The notes under the pieces are model-generated. The model did no database searches, was not told the origin of the DNA, and saw only the letters and a program-made list of their open reading frames with translations. Of a DNA stretch of 5,518 bases, positions 1 to 4,922 are shown in pieces (the stretch's first letter is position 1; every line of letters begins with the position of its first letter). Source of the stretch: Candidatus Aciduliprofundum sp. JdFR-45 (GTDB taxonomy: Archaea > Thermoplasmatota > Thermoplasmata > Thermoplasmatales > JdFR-45); assembly GCA_002011395.1 (NCBI GenBank), contig MTNG01000057.1, positions 1 through 5,518 on the forward strand, in the 5' to 3' direction. The position numbers and the translations under genes were made by a program.

Positions 1-1626
1 GAGGATGCGCGCTCGTTTTATAAGTAAATTTTGTATTGAACTGTTGGAAAAAATATTTTCATCTTTTTTAGATTTATTTAATGCTACTAATTTATTTATT
101 TTTTCCGTATATCTTCTCCATCTTTTCTCTTCATCTGGTTCCAACTTTACAATCTCGAAATGATATTCGTATTTACTCAAGATGGTCCCAATTATAGGCA
201 CAGGTTTACTTTCTTCACTAATCTTTATCTTACTTCCTAGGTCGATCTTAAAAACTGGTTCGTCTCCAAAAATACATTTCAGGAACTTGTTTCCTTCTTC
301 ATCAAAAAGTCTCTCTGGTGTAGCAGATAAACCCAAAATTTCACTAAATTTTATTTTGTCGAAGAGAACTCTGTATGTAGGGCTTCCAACTCTATGAGCT
401 TCGTCAACAATCACGGCTATATCTTCGGCCTGTTGTAAGAATTCTATGAAATCATCTGAGGATGCGGTTTTCATTGTGGCTAAAATAAACCTCTTTTTGT
501 TTATCTTAGGGGCTACAAATATATATTTGGTTAGATGTGCTTTCCATTTATATTTTCCTCCAGCAGACAAAATCAAGGCGTCAGGATATATTTTTGAAAT
601 TTCTTTCATCCATTGCTCCAACAATACTACTGTTGGCACTAAAATCAAAATAGGTTTTTTATCTATTATATTTTCTATAGCAAAAAGAGCAGTATATGTC
701 TTTCCTGTTCCTGTAGCCATAGATAATAATCCTACACAACCATTATTTTTCCAAGCCATTATAGCTTCTTGTTGATAATAATAGGGTTTTAAAATATTTT
801 GGCTATCTGCATTCAATATTTTTGAATATCCTCTTGTAGTTTTTAGTGTTTTCAACCTTTCAGCAACTCTTTTATCTAGATTCATTTCAAATATTTCCTC
901 CCTAGTTTGGGGTGCAACCGATATAATATTTCTTTTTAAAGCTTCTGGAAAAGAGAATACTCTAACGTTAGTTTTTCTATTTTCCCAGAACTCATTAATA
1001 TTATTTTTTTGAGGGAGGAAGTGCTCTTTATCAGATTCTTTCCATCCTTTATACACATGAAATTCTTCTATATTGTAGATCCAGCCATATACAGATTCGT
1101 TGTCTGATCCAGAAAAACAAAGTTCATTTCCTTCAGAATCCCTAAAAAGACCACTTTTAGGATGGAACATCCCCTCTTGAGATGGTAGGAGATTTCCTGC
1201 AGAATCCGTTTTAATAGCAATCTTTATTTCTAACAAATTATTCTTTATCATCCATGCCAAGACTCGCAAATGATCTTTCTTAAGTTCATCTTCTATGTTC
1301 TCAATATCTATCTCTGATGATAATTTTTTCTCGATAACATTTTCCTCGGAGAGTCCCTCCTTAATGGCTTTTATATCCTCTTCTGAAAGAGCCGCCCAAC
1401 ATACGAGTTCCATTCTCCCTCCATTTTTTATGAAATTTGAAATCCCGCGAGCTGCAGCAGCGAGGATATTTGATGAAAAGAATCCCGTAATCCTACGATA
1501 GAAAATAGATTCAGATAACACAGGTATGTAAAATTCATTCAGTATATCATCGTCAGCGGAGTTATAGTATCCTTTTATTTTACTATCAATTTGTTTTAAT
1601 CCCATTCCTATTCTATACTTTATCAT
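1..1626 (-). CDS. PLD-like nuclease plus DEAH superfamily 2 helicase, C-terminus off the left edge
   Basis: I translated this frame by hand; it stays open for 542 codons from ATG at 1626-1624 to the left edge, so the N-terminus is complete and the C-terminus is missing. An in-frame TAA at 1635-1633 fixes the start region. Residues about 25-180 look like a phospholipase-D/NgoFVII-type nuclease domain: FYRRITGFFSS near 42-52, then HPK at 155-157 followed by GSDN at 173-176, matching the family's HxK...GSxN pattern. Residues about 280-450 are a RecA-like helicase domain 1: YYYQQEAI at 282-289, Walker A GTGKT at 306-310, DEAH at 408-411 and SATP at 434-437. The second helicase domain should lie beyond the edge. 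In this family ATP drives translocation on DNA and the PLD domain would cut it. Such fusions occur in phage-defence and restriction loci, including phosphorothioation-linked restriction proteins; I infer a defence role but cannot assign a named system. It is AT-rich, unlike the genes to its right, and no ribosome-binding site is visible. Confidence 0.92.
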   Translation of the reverse strand, partial: MIKYRIGMGLKQIDSKIKGYYNSADDDILNEFYIPVLSESIFYRRITGFFSSNILAAAARGISNFIKNGGRMELVCWAALSEEDIKAIKEGLSEENVIEKKLSSEIDIENIEDELKKDHLRVLAWMIKNNLLEIKIAIKTDSAGNLLPSQEGMFHPKSGLFRDSEGNELCFSGSDNESVYGWIYNIEEFHVYKGWKESDKEHFLPQKNNINEFWENRKTNVRVFSFPEALKRNIISVAPQTREEIFEMNLDKRVAERLKTLKTTRGYSKILNADSQNILKPYYYQQEAIMAWKNNGCVGLLSMATGTGKTYTALFAIENIIDKKPILILVPTVVLLEQWMKEISKIYPDALILSAGGKYKWKAHLTKYIFVAPKINKKRFILATMKTASSDDFIEFLQQAEDIAVIVDEAHRVGSPTYRVLFDKIKFSEILGLSATPERLFDEEGNKFLKCIFGDEPVFKIDLGSKIKISEESKPVPIIGTILSKYEYHFEIVKLEPDEEKRWRRYTEKINKLVALNKSKKDENIFSNSSIQNLLIKRARIL

Positions 1627-1647
1627 AATACATTATAAAAATTTTCT

Positions 1648-1656
1648 GGTAGTATG
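1648..1656. repeat. Left 9-bp target-site duplication of the small insertion element
   Basis: The sequence GGTAGTATG lies directly against the left inverted repeat and is repeated exactly, in the same orientation, directly outside the right inverted repeat at 1768-1776. The repeat ends at exactly nine bases on both sides, as expected for a duplicated target. Perfect identity suggests a fairly recent insertion. Confidence 0.85.
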
Positions 1657-1671
1657 TGCTTTGTCGCATAA
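1657..1671. repeat. Left terminal inverted repeat, 15 bp
   Basis: TGCTTTGTCGCATAA matches the reverse complement of 1753-1767 at all 15 positions; the next base inward differs. This is the presumed transposase-recognition end of the element. Confidence 0.88.
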
Positions 1672-1752
1672 TTCACCAAGACGTATATCTCATCACTGGT
1701 TCATCGATATTCGGTTTAGCATGTTGGTTGACTCAATAAACCATCAAATTAT

Positions 1753-1767
1753 TTATGCGACAAAGCA
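1753..1767. repeat. Right terminal inverted repeat, 15 bp
   Basis: TTATGCGACAAAGCA is the exact reverse complement of the left repeat and is followed at once by the second copy of the 9-bp target duplication. Confidence 0.88.
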
Positions 1768-1776
1768 GGTAGTATG
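1768..1776. repeat. Right 9-bp target-site duplication of the small insertion element
   Basis: This is a second, identical copy of GGTAGTATG, abutting the right inverted repeat. Deleting the element plus one copy would restore the presumed pre-insertion upstream region of the helicase gene. Confidence 0.85.
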
Positions 1777-1819
1777 GCTAAGTTGAATTCTCTGAAAACA
1801 TAGAAAGTTAATGGGATAA

Positions 1820-1861
1820 AAGGTTGTAGCACTAGACATAGAAGTCATATGTGACAACCTT
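1820..1861. repeat. Imperfect inverted repeat that could form a hairpin
   Basis: AAGGTTGT at 1820-1827 pairs with ACAACCTT at 1854-1861. After a two-base bulge, CAC at 1830-1832 pairs with GTG at 1851-1853, and an inner GAC/GTC (1835-1837 with 1844-1846) closes a six-base loop. It could be a structured RNA segment, a protein-binding palindrome or an element remnant. No T run follows, so it is not an obvious terminator. Confidence 0.5.
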
Positions 1862-2105
1862 AAAGAGGAGGTTTGAAGAGGAGTTGAATGAGCAGGCCAG
1901 GTCCTAATGCCTACAATACCTTTCTCCACTTCGTTGTGTGTAGTGGTGTAAAACATTACGATATCTGTATCCCCGTAGAATCAACAGCGTACCTCGCAGT
2001 CATTATGTACTGAAAACTCTCTTACTACGGCATTCAGACACTCTGCTGGAATCTATCTTCCCCTCTTGAAAAGTGCCCTTATCATACACCTTCTTTAACT
2101 TCAGT

Positions 2106-2132
2106 GCCCCCAACCCGGGCGCGTCTTTTTTT
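2106..2132 (+). terminator. Possible T-rich transcription terminator
   Basis: A short GC-rich potential stem (GCCC at 2106-2109 with GGGC at 2117-2120) is followed by a run of seven T at 2126-2132. Oligo-T runs on the non-template strand end transcription in archaea. No rightward gene is recognised just upstream, so it may be a leftover from a gene once located there, or chance. Confidence 0.3.
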
Positions 2133-2148
2133 GGAAAACACTTATATA
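2133..2148 (+). promoter_or_regulatory. Archaeal TATA-type promoter for the LamG protein gene
   Basis: TTATATA at 2142-2148 is preceded by a purine-rich GGAAAACA (2133-2140) that fits a transcription factor B recognition element. With usual archaeal spacing, transcription would start near 2171, giving a leader of about 28 bases before ATG 2199. A second weaker box, TTATATC around 2159-2165, could start transcripts near 2189. Confidence 0.6.
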
Positions 2149-2198
2149 CCTGCGGACGTTATATCAATCGGGGGTTTTGAAAACTCCTTGACCGACGG

Positions 2199-3101
2199 AT
2201 GGTGATTAAACTGAACAAAAACGAAGTGTTTGCGATGTGTGTTTGTGCGGTTTTTATAGCAGGTGTGTTCGTGTGTGCTTCGGGCATATCGGCAGCGACC
2301 GTGCGCTCCGACGCGGGGCCGGTTGCATGGTGGCACCTCGACGAAAACGGGGGTTTGGCTGTTCACGACTCCTCCGGGAACGGGCACGGCGGCACGGTGT
2401 ACGGTGCGAAGTGGGGCGACGGCATCAGTCAGAGCGCTCTCGTGTTTGATGGAGCAGACAACTACGTTGAGGTTCCCACCTCGCCGGATTTGAATCTCAC
2501 CTCGGCCATCACCATAGAGGTGTGGATAAAGCAGTACTCTCTGGACGATATGGATCGCACAATTATTGCGAAGGGGCCATCCTCCACGGACGTGAGCAAT
2601 TACGACCTCAGGATTCATGAGGGAAAGGTGAGGTTCCTCTTCAAGGACCCGGGGGTATCTTGGGTTGTCTATTCAACGGATGAGCCGGTGGTGACGGCGG
2701 ACACTTGGATGCACATCGCCGTGGTGCATGTGTGGGGCAACGCGTCCGCGACGAAAATCTACGTTGATGGCGTGGAAAAACCGGGGATGTGGATAGCCGG
2801 AAACGGCGATGAGGAGACCGTTTCAAATCCGTACCCCCTGTACATCAGCGGGACCGGGCGGCTCAATGGCTTCAACGGCGCGATAGACGAGGTCCGCATT
2901 TACAACAGGCCCCTGAGCGGCGAGGAGATAAAGGCCCATTACGATGAGATGATATCCGGCGGGAGCGCTGGGGGGACCACCACAGATACGGGCGCATCTT
3001 TCCCCTCCGGATGGGTGATTGTCGCCGCGGCGCCGGCGATAATCGCGGTGCTGCTTATCGCTTTCGTCTTCTGGAGGAAGAGAACCCACGGTGAGCGATA
3101 A
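2199..3101 (+). CDS. Secreted LamG-like (concanavalin A fold) protein with C-terminal membrane anchor
   Basis: This 300-residue protein has an N-terminal signal peptide: lysines at 4 and 7, a hydrophobic stretch at about 10-30, and a likely cleavage after the ISA at 30-32. Residues about 40-248 form a Laminin_G_3/LamG-like jelly-roll domain, recognised by VAWWHLDE (42-49), DSSGNGH, LVFDGADNYVEVP, the ITIEVWIK strand, IYVDG, and the closing GAIDEVRIYNRPLSGEE. A Gly/Ser/Thr-rich linker (about 253-267) leads to a transmembrane helix at 272-292 and a cationic tail WRKRTHGER. I infer a type I surface protein with the domain outside the cell, probably binding carbohydrate or another ligand. No catalytic residues are evident and the ligand is unknown. 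The start is ATG, since an in-frame TGA lies at 2178-2180. No strong Shine-Dalgarno sequence is present. It is separated from rnhB by 39 bases, where a separate promoter is suggested. Confidence 0.88.
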   Translation: MVIKLNKNEVFAMCVCAVFIAGVFVCASGISAATVRSDAGPVAWWHLDENGGLAVHDSSGNGHGGTVYGAKWGDGISQSALVFDGADNYVEVPTSPDLNLTSAITIEVWIKQYSLDDMDRTIIAKGPSSTDVSNYDLRIHEGKVRFLFKDPGVSWVVYSTDEPVVTADTWMHIAVVHVWGNASATKIYVDGVEKPGMWIAGNGDEETVSNPYPLYISGTGRLNGFNGAIDEVRIYNRPLSGEEIKAHYDEMISGGSAGGTTTDTGASFPSGWVIVAAAPAIIAVLLIAFVFWRKRTHGER

Positions 3102-3103
3102 GA

Positions 3104-3118
3104 CGCAAACGGTTTATG
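3104..3118 (+). promoter_or_regulatory. Probable TATA box for leaderless rnhB transcript
   Basis: TTTATGC at 3112-3118, preceded by GCAAACGG, is centred about 26 bases upstream of the rnhB ATG at 3141. That is the spacing expected if transcription starts at the start codon itself. The GGAGG at 3136-3140 touches the ATG with no spacer, so it is unlikely to work as a normal ribosome-binding site, which also favours a leaderless message. Confidence 0.5.
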
Positions 3119-3140
3119 CCATCCGCGCCATGCGGGGAGG

Positions 3141-3788
3141 ATGTCGGATATCCAGTGCGGAGTGGACGAAGCAGGGAGGGGGCCGGTGATAGGTCCCATG
3201 GTGGTCGCGGGCGTGTCCGCGCCCCTCAGCGCCCTTCTGGAGATAGGGGTGCGGGATTCCAAGAAGCTCACGCCGGCCCGGAGGCGGGCCATGAGGGCGC
3301 AGATTGAGAGCGTCGCGGAGAAAATCGTGGTCAAGGTTCTCCAGCCGTGGGAGATAGACGGGATGCGCGAGAGGATGACCATGAACGAGATAGAGGTCGT
3401 GGTCTTCGCGGAGGTCGTGGATGAACTCGGCTGCGAGGAGGTGTACGTGGACTCCGCGGACACCGTGGAGGAGCGGTTCGGGAGGGAGATAGAGGCGCTG
3501 CTCTCGCGGAAGGTGCGCGTGGTCGCGGAGCACAGGGCGGATGAGAAATATCCGGCGGTCTCCGCCGCGTCCATAATCGCCAAGGTAGTGCGCGACGAGC
3601 TCATAGAGGGGATAAAGCGGGAGATAGGGGACTTCGGCTCGGGGTACCCCGCGGATCCCCGGACGGTGGAGTTCCTGAGGCGCTACTGCCGGGAGCATGG
3701 GGAGCTGCCGAGGTACGTGAGGCGCTCGTGGGAGACCGCAAAGCGTATTCTGGGGGAAAGGGGGCAGAGGAGTCTGAGTGAGTTCTGA
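3141..3788 (+). CDS. rnhB: Ribonuclease HII
   Basis: This 215-residue protein is a full-length archaeal type 2 RNase H, which cuts the RNA strand of RNA-DNA hybrids and nicks DNA at misincorporated ribonucleotides, acting at the replication and repair machinery. The metal-binding residues are all present: D9 and E10 in DEAGRGP (9-15), D104 in YVDSAD, and D134 in HRADEKYP. The GRG at 12-14 and Y169 in GSGYPADP are the family's ribonucleotide-sensing residues. DSKKL (39-43) and SAASIIAKVVRD (141-152) are also typical. The last seven residues, QRSLSEF, fit the PCNA-interacting QxxLxxF box and end exactly at the stop codon, as in other archaeal RNase HII proteins. The ATG at 3141 gives the expected short N-terminus before DEAGRGP. 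Upstream ATGs at 3116 and 3130 are out of frame. Confidence 0.97.
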   Translation: MSDIQCGVDEAGRGPVIGPMVVAGVSAPLSALLEIGVRDSKKLTPARRRAMRAQIESVAEKIVVKVLQPWEIDGMRERMTMNEIEVVVFAEVVDELGCEEVYVDSADTVEERFGREIEALLSRKVRVVAEHRADEKYPAVSAASIIAKVVRDELIEGIKREIGDFGSGYPADPRTVEFLRRYCREHGELPRYVRRSWETAKRILGERGQRSLSEF

Positions 3789-3818
3789 AGGTGTCAGATG
3801 TTTCGGTACTGCGGGGAG

Positions 3819-3826
3819 AGGTTTTT
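3819..3826 (+). terminator. Possible oligo-T terminator after rnhB
   Basis: A T5 run at 3822-3826, 34 bases past the rnhB stop codon, is followed by two T4 runs (3836-3839 and 3856-3859). Archaeal RNA polymerase can terminate at such runs without a hairpin. The gap to the next promoter (about 3888) supports separate transcription units, but the signal is weak. Confidence 0.3.
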
Positions 3827-3887
3827 CTCAACGCGTTTTCTGATGATTCACGCAGTTTTCAGGCGAGGGAGGAACGCGCGCACCAAT

Positions 3888-3902
3888 CCAAACCCTTAAA
3901 TA
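3888..3902 (+). promoter_or_regulatory. TATA-type promoter of the aIF2-beta/PIN/riboflavin kinase unit
   Basis: TTAAATA at 3896-3902 follows a CCAAACCC stretch that could act as the TFB recognition element. Its centre near 3899 places transcription start about 3925-3926, exactly at the GTG at 3926, or nine bases before the ATG at 3935. It is the only good promoter candidate upstream of the three closely packed genes that follow. Confidence 0.6.
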
Positions 3903-3925
3903 CGCATCGGATATAGCATCCCACA

Positions 3926-4552
3926 GTGGTAAGGATGGTGGACATTTACGATTACGACAATCTGCTCAGGCGGGCCATGGAGCAGGTGCCGGAGACGGTC
4001 AAGGAGCACGAGAGGTTCAAGCTCCCCGAGCTGGAGATAGTGAGCGAGGGGAACCAGACCATATTCCGCAACTTCAGGGCCTTCGTGGACGCGATAGACA
4101 GGGACCCGCAGCACCTCTACAAGTTCCTTGTCAAGGAGCTCGGAACGGCGGGAACAGTGCAGGGCGACCGCCTCATATTCAAGGGCAGGATAACGGGCGA
4201 GATGCTCCAGAGGAGGATAGACGAGTACCTGAAGATATACGTCCTCTGCTACGAGTGCGGCAGCCCCGACACGGAGCTCAGAAAGGAGGGCAGGATAGAG
4301 ATGCTCCACTGCAAGGCGTGCGGCGCCATGAGGCCCGTCACCGCCAAGGCCGCGGTGAAGGTTGCGGAGGACAAGATCGTGGAGGGCCGGATCTACGAGC
4401 TGGAGATCACGGACATAGGCAAGGAGGGCGACGGCGTTGCTCACAAGGGCTCATACATTATCTACGTTCCGGGGGCCAAGAAGGGCCAGAGGGTCCGCGT
4501 GAAGATCGTGAAGGTGAGGGGCACGAGGGCCTTCGGTGTGCTGGTGGGCTGA
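3926..4552 (+). CDS. eif2b: Translation initiation factor aIF2 subunit beta with C-terminal TRAM domain
   Basis: This 208-residue protein is the beta subunit of the archaeal aIF2 complex, which delivers initiator methionyl-tRNA to the small ribosomal subunit with the gamma and alpha subunits. Residues about 7-135 match aIF2-beta: an N-terminal YDYDNLL helix for gamma contact, the central domain with GNQTIFRNF (42-50) and RDPQHLYKFLVKELGTAGT (59-77), then a zinc ribbon with C108, C111, C129 and C132. Residues about 147-208 are an added TRAM domain, an RNA-binding beta barrel, with GRIYELEITDIGKEGDGVA and YVPGAKKGQRVRVKI. The short archaeal forms end near residue 140; the TRAM extension is known from some euryarchaeal orthologues. 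Start choice is open: GTG 3926 fits leaderless spacing from the TATA box, while ATG 3935 (MVDIYDYD) aligns better with the N-terminus of Pyrococcus-type proteins. It is the first gene of a tight cluster, one base before the next gene. Confidence 0.96.
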   Translation: MVRMVDIYDYDNLLRRAMEQVPETVKEHERFKLPELEIVSEGNQTIFRNFRAFVDAIDRDPQHLYKFLVKELGTAGTVQGDRLIFKGRITGEMLQRRIDEYLKIYVLCYECGSPDTELRKEGRIEMLHCKACGAMRPVTAKAAVKVAEDKIVEGRIYELEITDIGKEGDGVAHKGSYIIYVPGAKKGQRVRVKIVKVRGTRAFGVLVG

Positions 4553-4553
4553 G

Positions 4554-4922
4554 TTGAGCGGTGCACCCCGAAAGCAGTGCGTCGTGCTGGACGCCAACGC
4601 TCTCATGATGCCCTTCCAGTTTTCCATAAATATTGATGCCGAAATAGAGCGCCTCATAGGCAGGGCGCGCATCGTGGTGCCGGAGTGTGTCGTGAGGGAA
4701 CTGGAGGGGCTGCGCGGAAGGGCTGCGAAAGCCGCCCTCATGCTGGCGAGGAAATACGAAATCGTCCCGTCGGAGGGCGCAGGCGATGAATGCGTGCTCT
4801 CCGTCGCGCTCCGCGAGAACGCGTACCTGCTTACGAACGACGCGGCCCTGCGCCGCCGTGCCCGTGCCGTCGGGATTAAATGCATATACCTCCGCAAGTC
4901 CTCCTACCTGGAGGTGTGGTAG
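4554..4922 (+). CDS. PIN-domain protein, FCF1/VapC-like putative RNase
   Basis: This is a 122-residue single-domain protein from a TTG start at 4554, one base after the aIF2-beta stop codon. GGTGGG at 4543-4548 can serve as ribosome-binding site. A GTG at 4536 would add six residues (overlapping aIF2-beta) that look unlike the family, so TTG is preferred. The four acidic residues of a PIN nuclease are present: D13 in VVLDANALMMP, E49 in VVRELEGL, D78 in GDECVLSVAL, and D96 in LLTNDAALRRRA. PIN proteins cut RNA with bound metal ions. The form with VLDANALM and no adjacent antitoxin resembles archaeal housekeeping PIN proteins related to the rRNA-processing factor FCF1, often found beside aIF2 genes, rather than VapC toxins. 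Its exact RNA target is not shown by the sequence. The stop codon abuts the next start, which implies cotranscription and possibly coupled translation. Confidence 0.87.
   Translation: MSGAPRKQCVVLDANALMMPFQFSINIDAEIERLIGRARIVVPECVVRELEGLRGRAAKAALMLARKYEIVPSEGAGDECVLSVALRENAYLLTNDAALRRRARAVGIKCIYLRKSSYLEVW
4910..4916 (+). promoter_or_regulatory. Strong Shine-Dalgarno site for the riboflavin kinase gene
   Basis: GGAGGTG at 4910-4916, inside the last codons of the PIN gene, matches the archaeal 16S rRNA tail well and lies six bases before ATG 4923. It fixes the start of the downstream gene and shows that this internal gene of the cluster uses ribosome binding, unlike the probably leaderless first gene. 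Confidence 0.75.

Larger units (their letters stand above)
1657..1767. mobile_element. 111-bp MITE-like non-autonomous element, IS5 family (IS903 group)-like ends
   Basis: The element is bounded by perfect 15-bp terminal inverted repeats: TGCTTTGTCGCATAA at 1657-1671 and its reverse complement at 1753-1767. An identical 9-bp direct repeat sits immediately outside each end. The 81-bp interior has no room for a transposase, so movement would need one supplied elsewhere. From known families, IS903 ends begin GGCTTTGTTGAATAAATC and the group makes 9-bp duplications. The present end shares GCTTTGT, a G, and ATAA in the same register, so an IS903-group origin is likely but is inferred. The element lies 30 bp upstream of the start codon of the leftward helicase gene and may have separated it from its original promoter. 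Confidence 0.85.
1777..2140. other. Intergenic stretch with no convincing gene
   Basis: I read both strands and found only short or broken frames. A 41-codon frame at 1888-2013 on the plus strand has a GAGGAG four bases before its ATG but resembles no family I know. A 67-codon leftward frame ending at 1753 takes its stop codon from the insertion element and looks accidental. The region contains one hairpin-forming inverted repeat (1820-1861) and ends with a T7 run (2126-2132). Its composition lies between the AT-rich left part and the GC-rich right part. It may be decayed mobile DNA, but no transposase remnant could be recognised. Confidence 0.6.

Noticed and set aside
182..775. Rightward frames of 71 and 109 codons
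   Set aside because: They lie opposite the helicase coding sequence, which shows Walker A, DEAH and SAT motifs in the leftward frame.
1753..1956. Leftward frame of 67 codons
   Set aside because: Its stop codon comes from the inverted repeat of the insertion element, its composition is not protein-like, and no family is recognised.
1888..2013. Rightward 41-codon frame with GAGGAG four bases before ATG
   Set aside because: The ribosome-binding-like site is suggestive, but there is no promoter, no recognisable motif and no homologue I know, so I do not call it a gene.
1627..2198. CRISPR array, tRNA or attachment site at the island edge
   Set aside because: There are no regularly spaced direct repeats and no tRNA-like T-arm. 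The only repeats are those of the small insertion element and one hairpin.
2939..3698. Leftward open frames of 194-221 codons opposite rnhB
   Set aside because: They lie antisense to RNase HII, which has all its catalytic residues; the frames encode low-complexity sequence with no recognisable domain.
3831..3925. Possible box C/D guide RNA, because TGATGA occurs at 3841-3846
   Set aside because: The base before it is C rather than a purine and no CTGA box D follows before the next gene; the opposite strand also lacks a box C.
4554..4922. PIN gene as VapC toxin of a toxin-antitoxin pair
   Set aside because: No small antitoxin gene adjoins it; its neighbours are aIF2-beta and riboflavin kinase, which fits a housekeeping PIN protein better.
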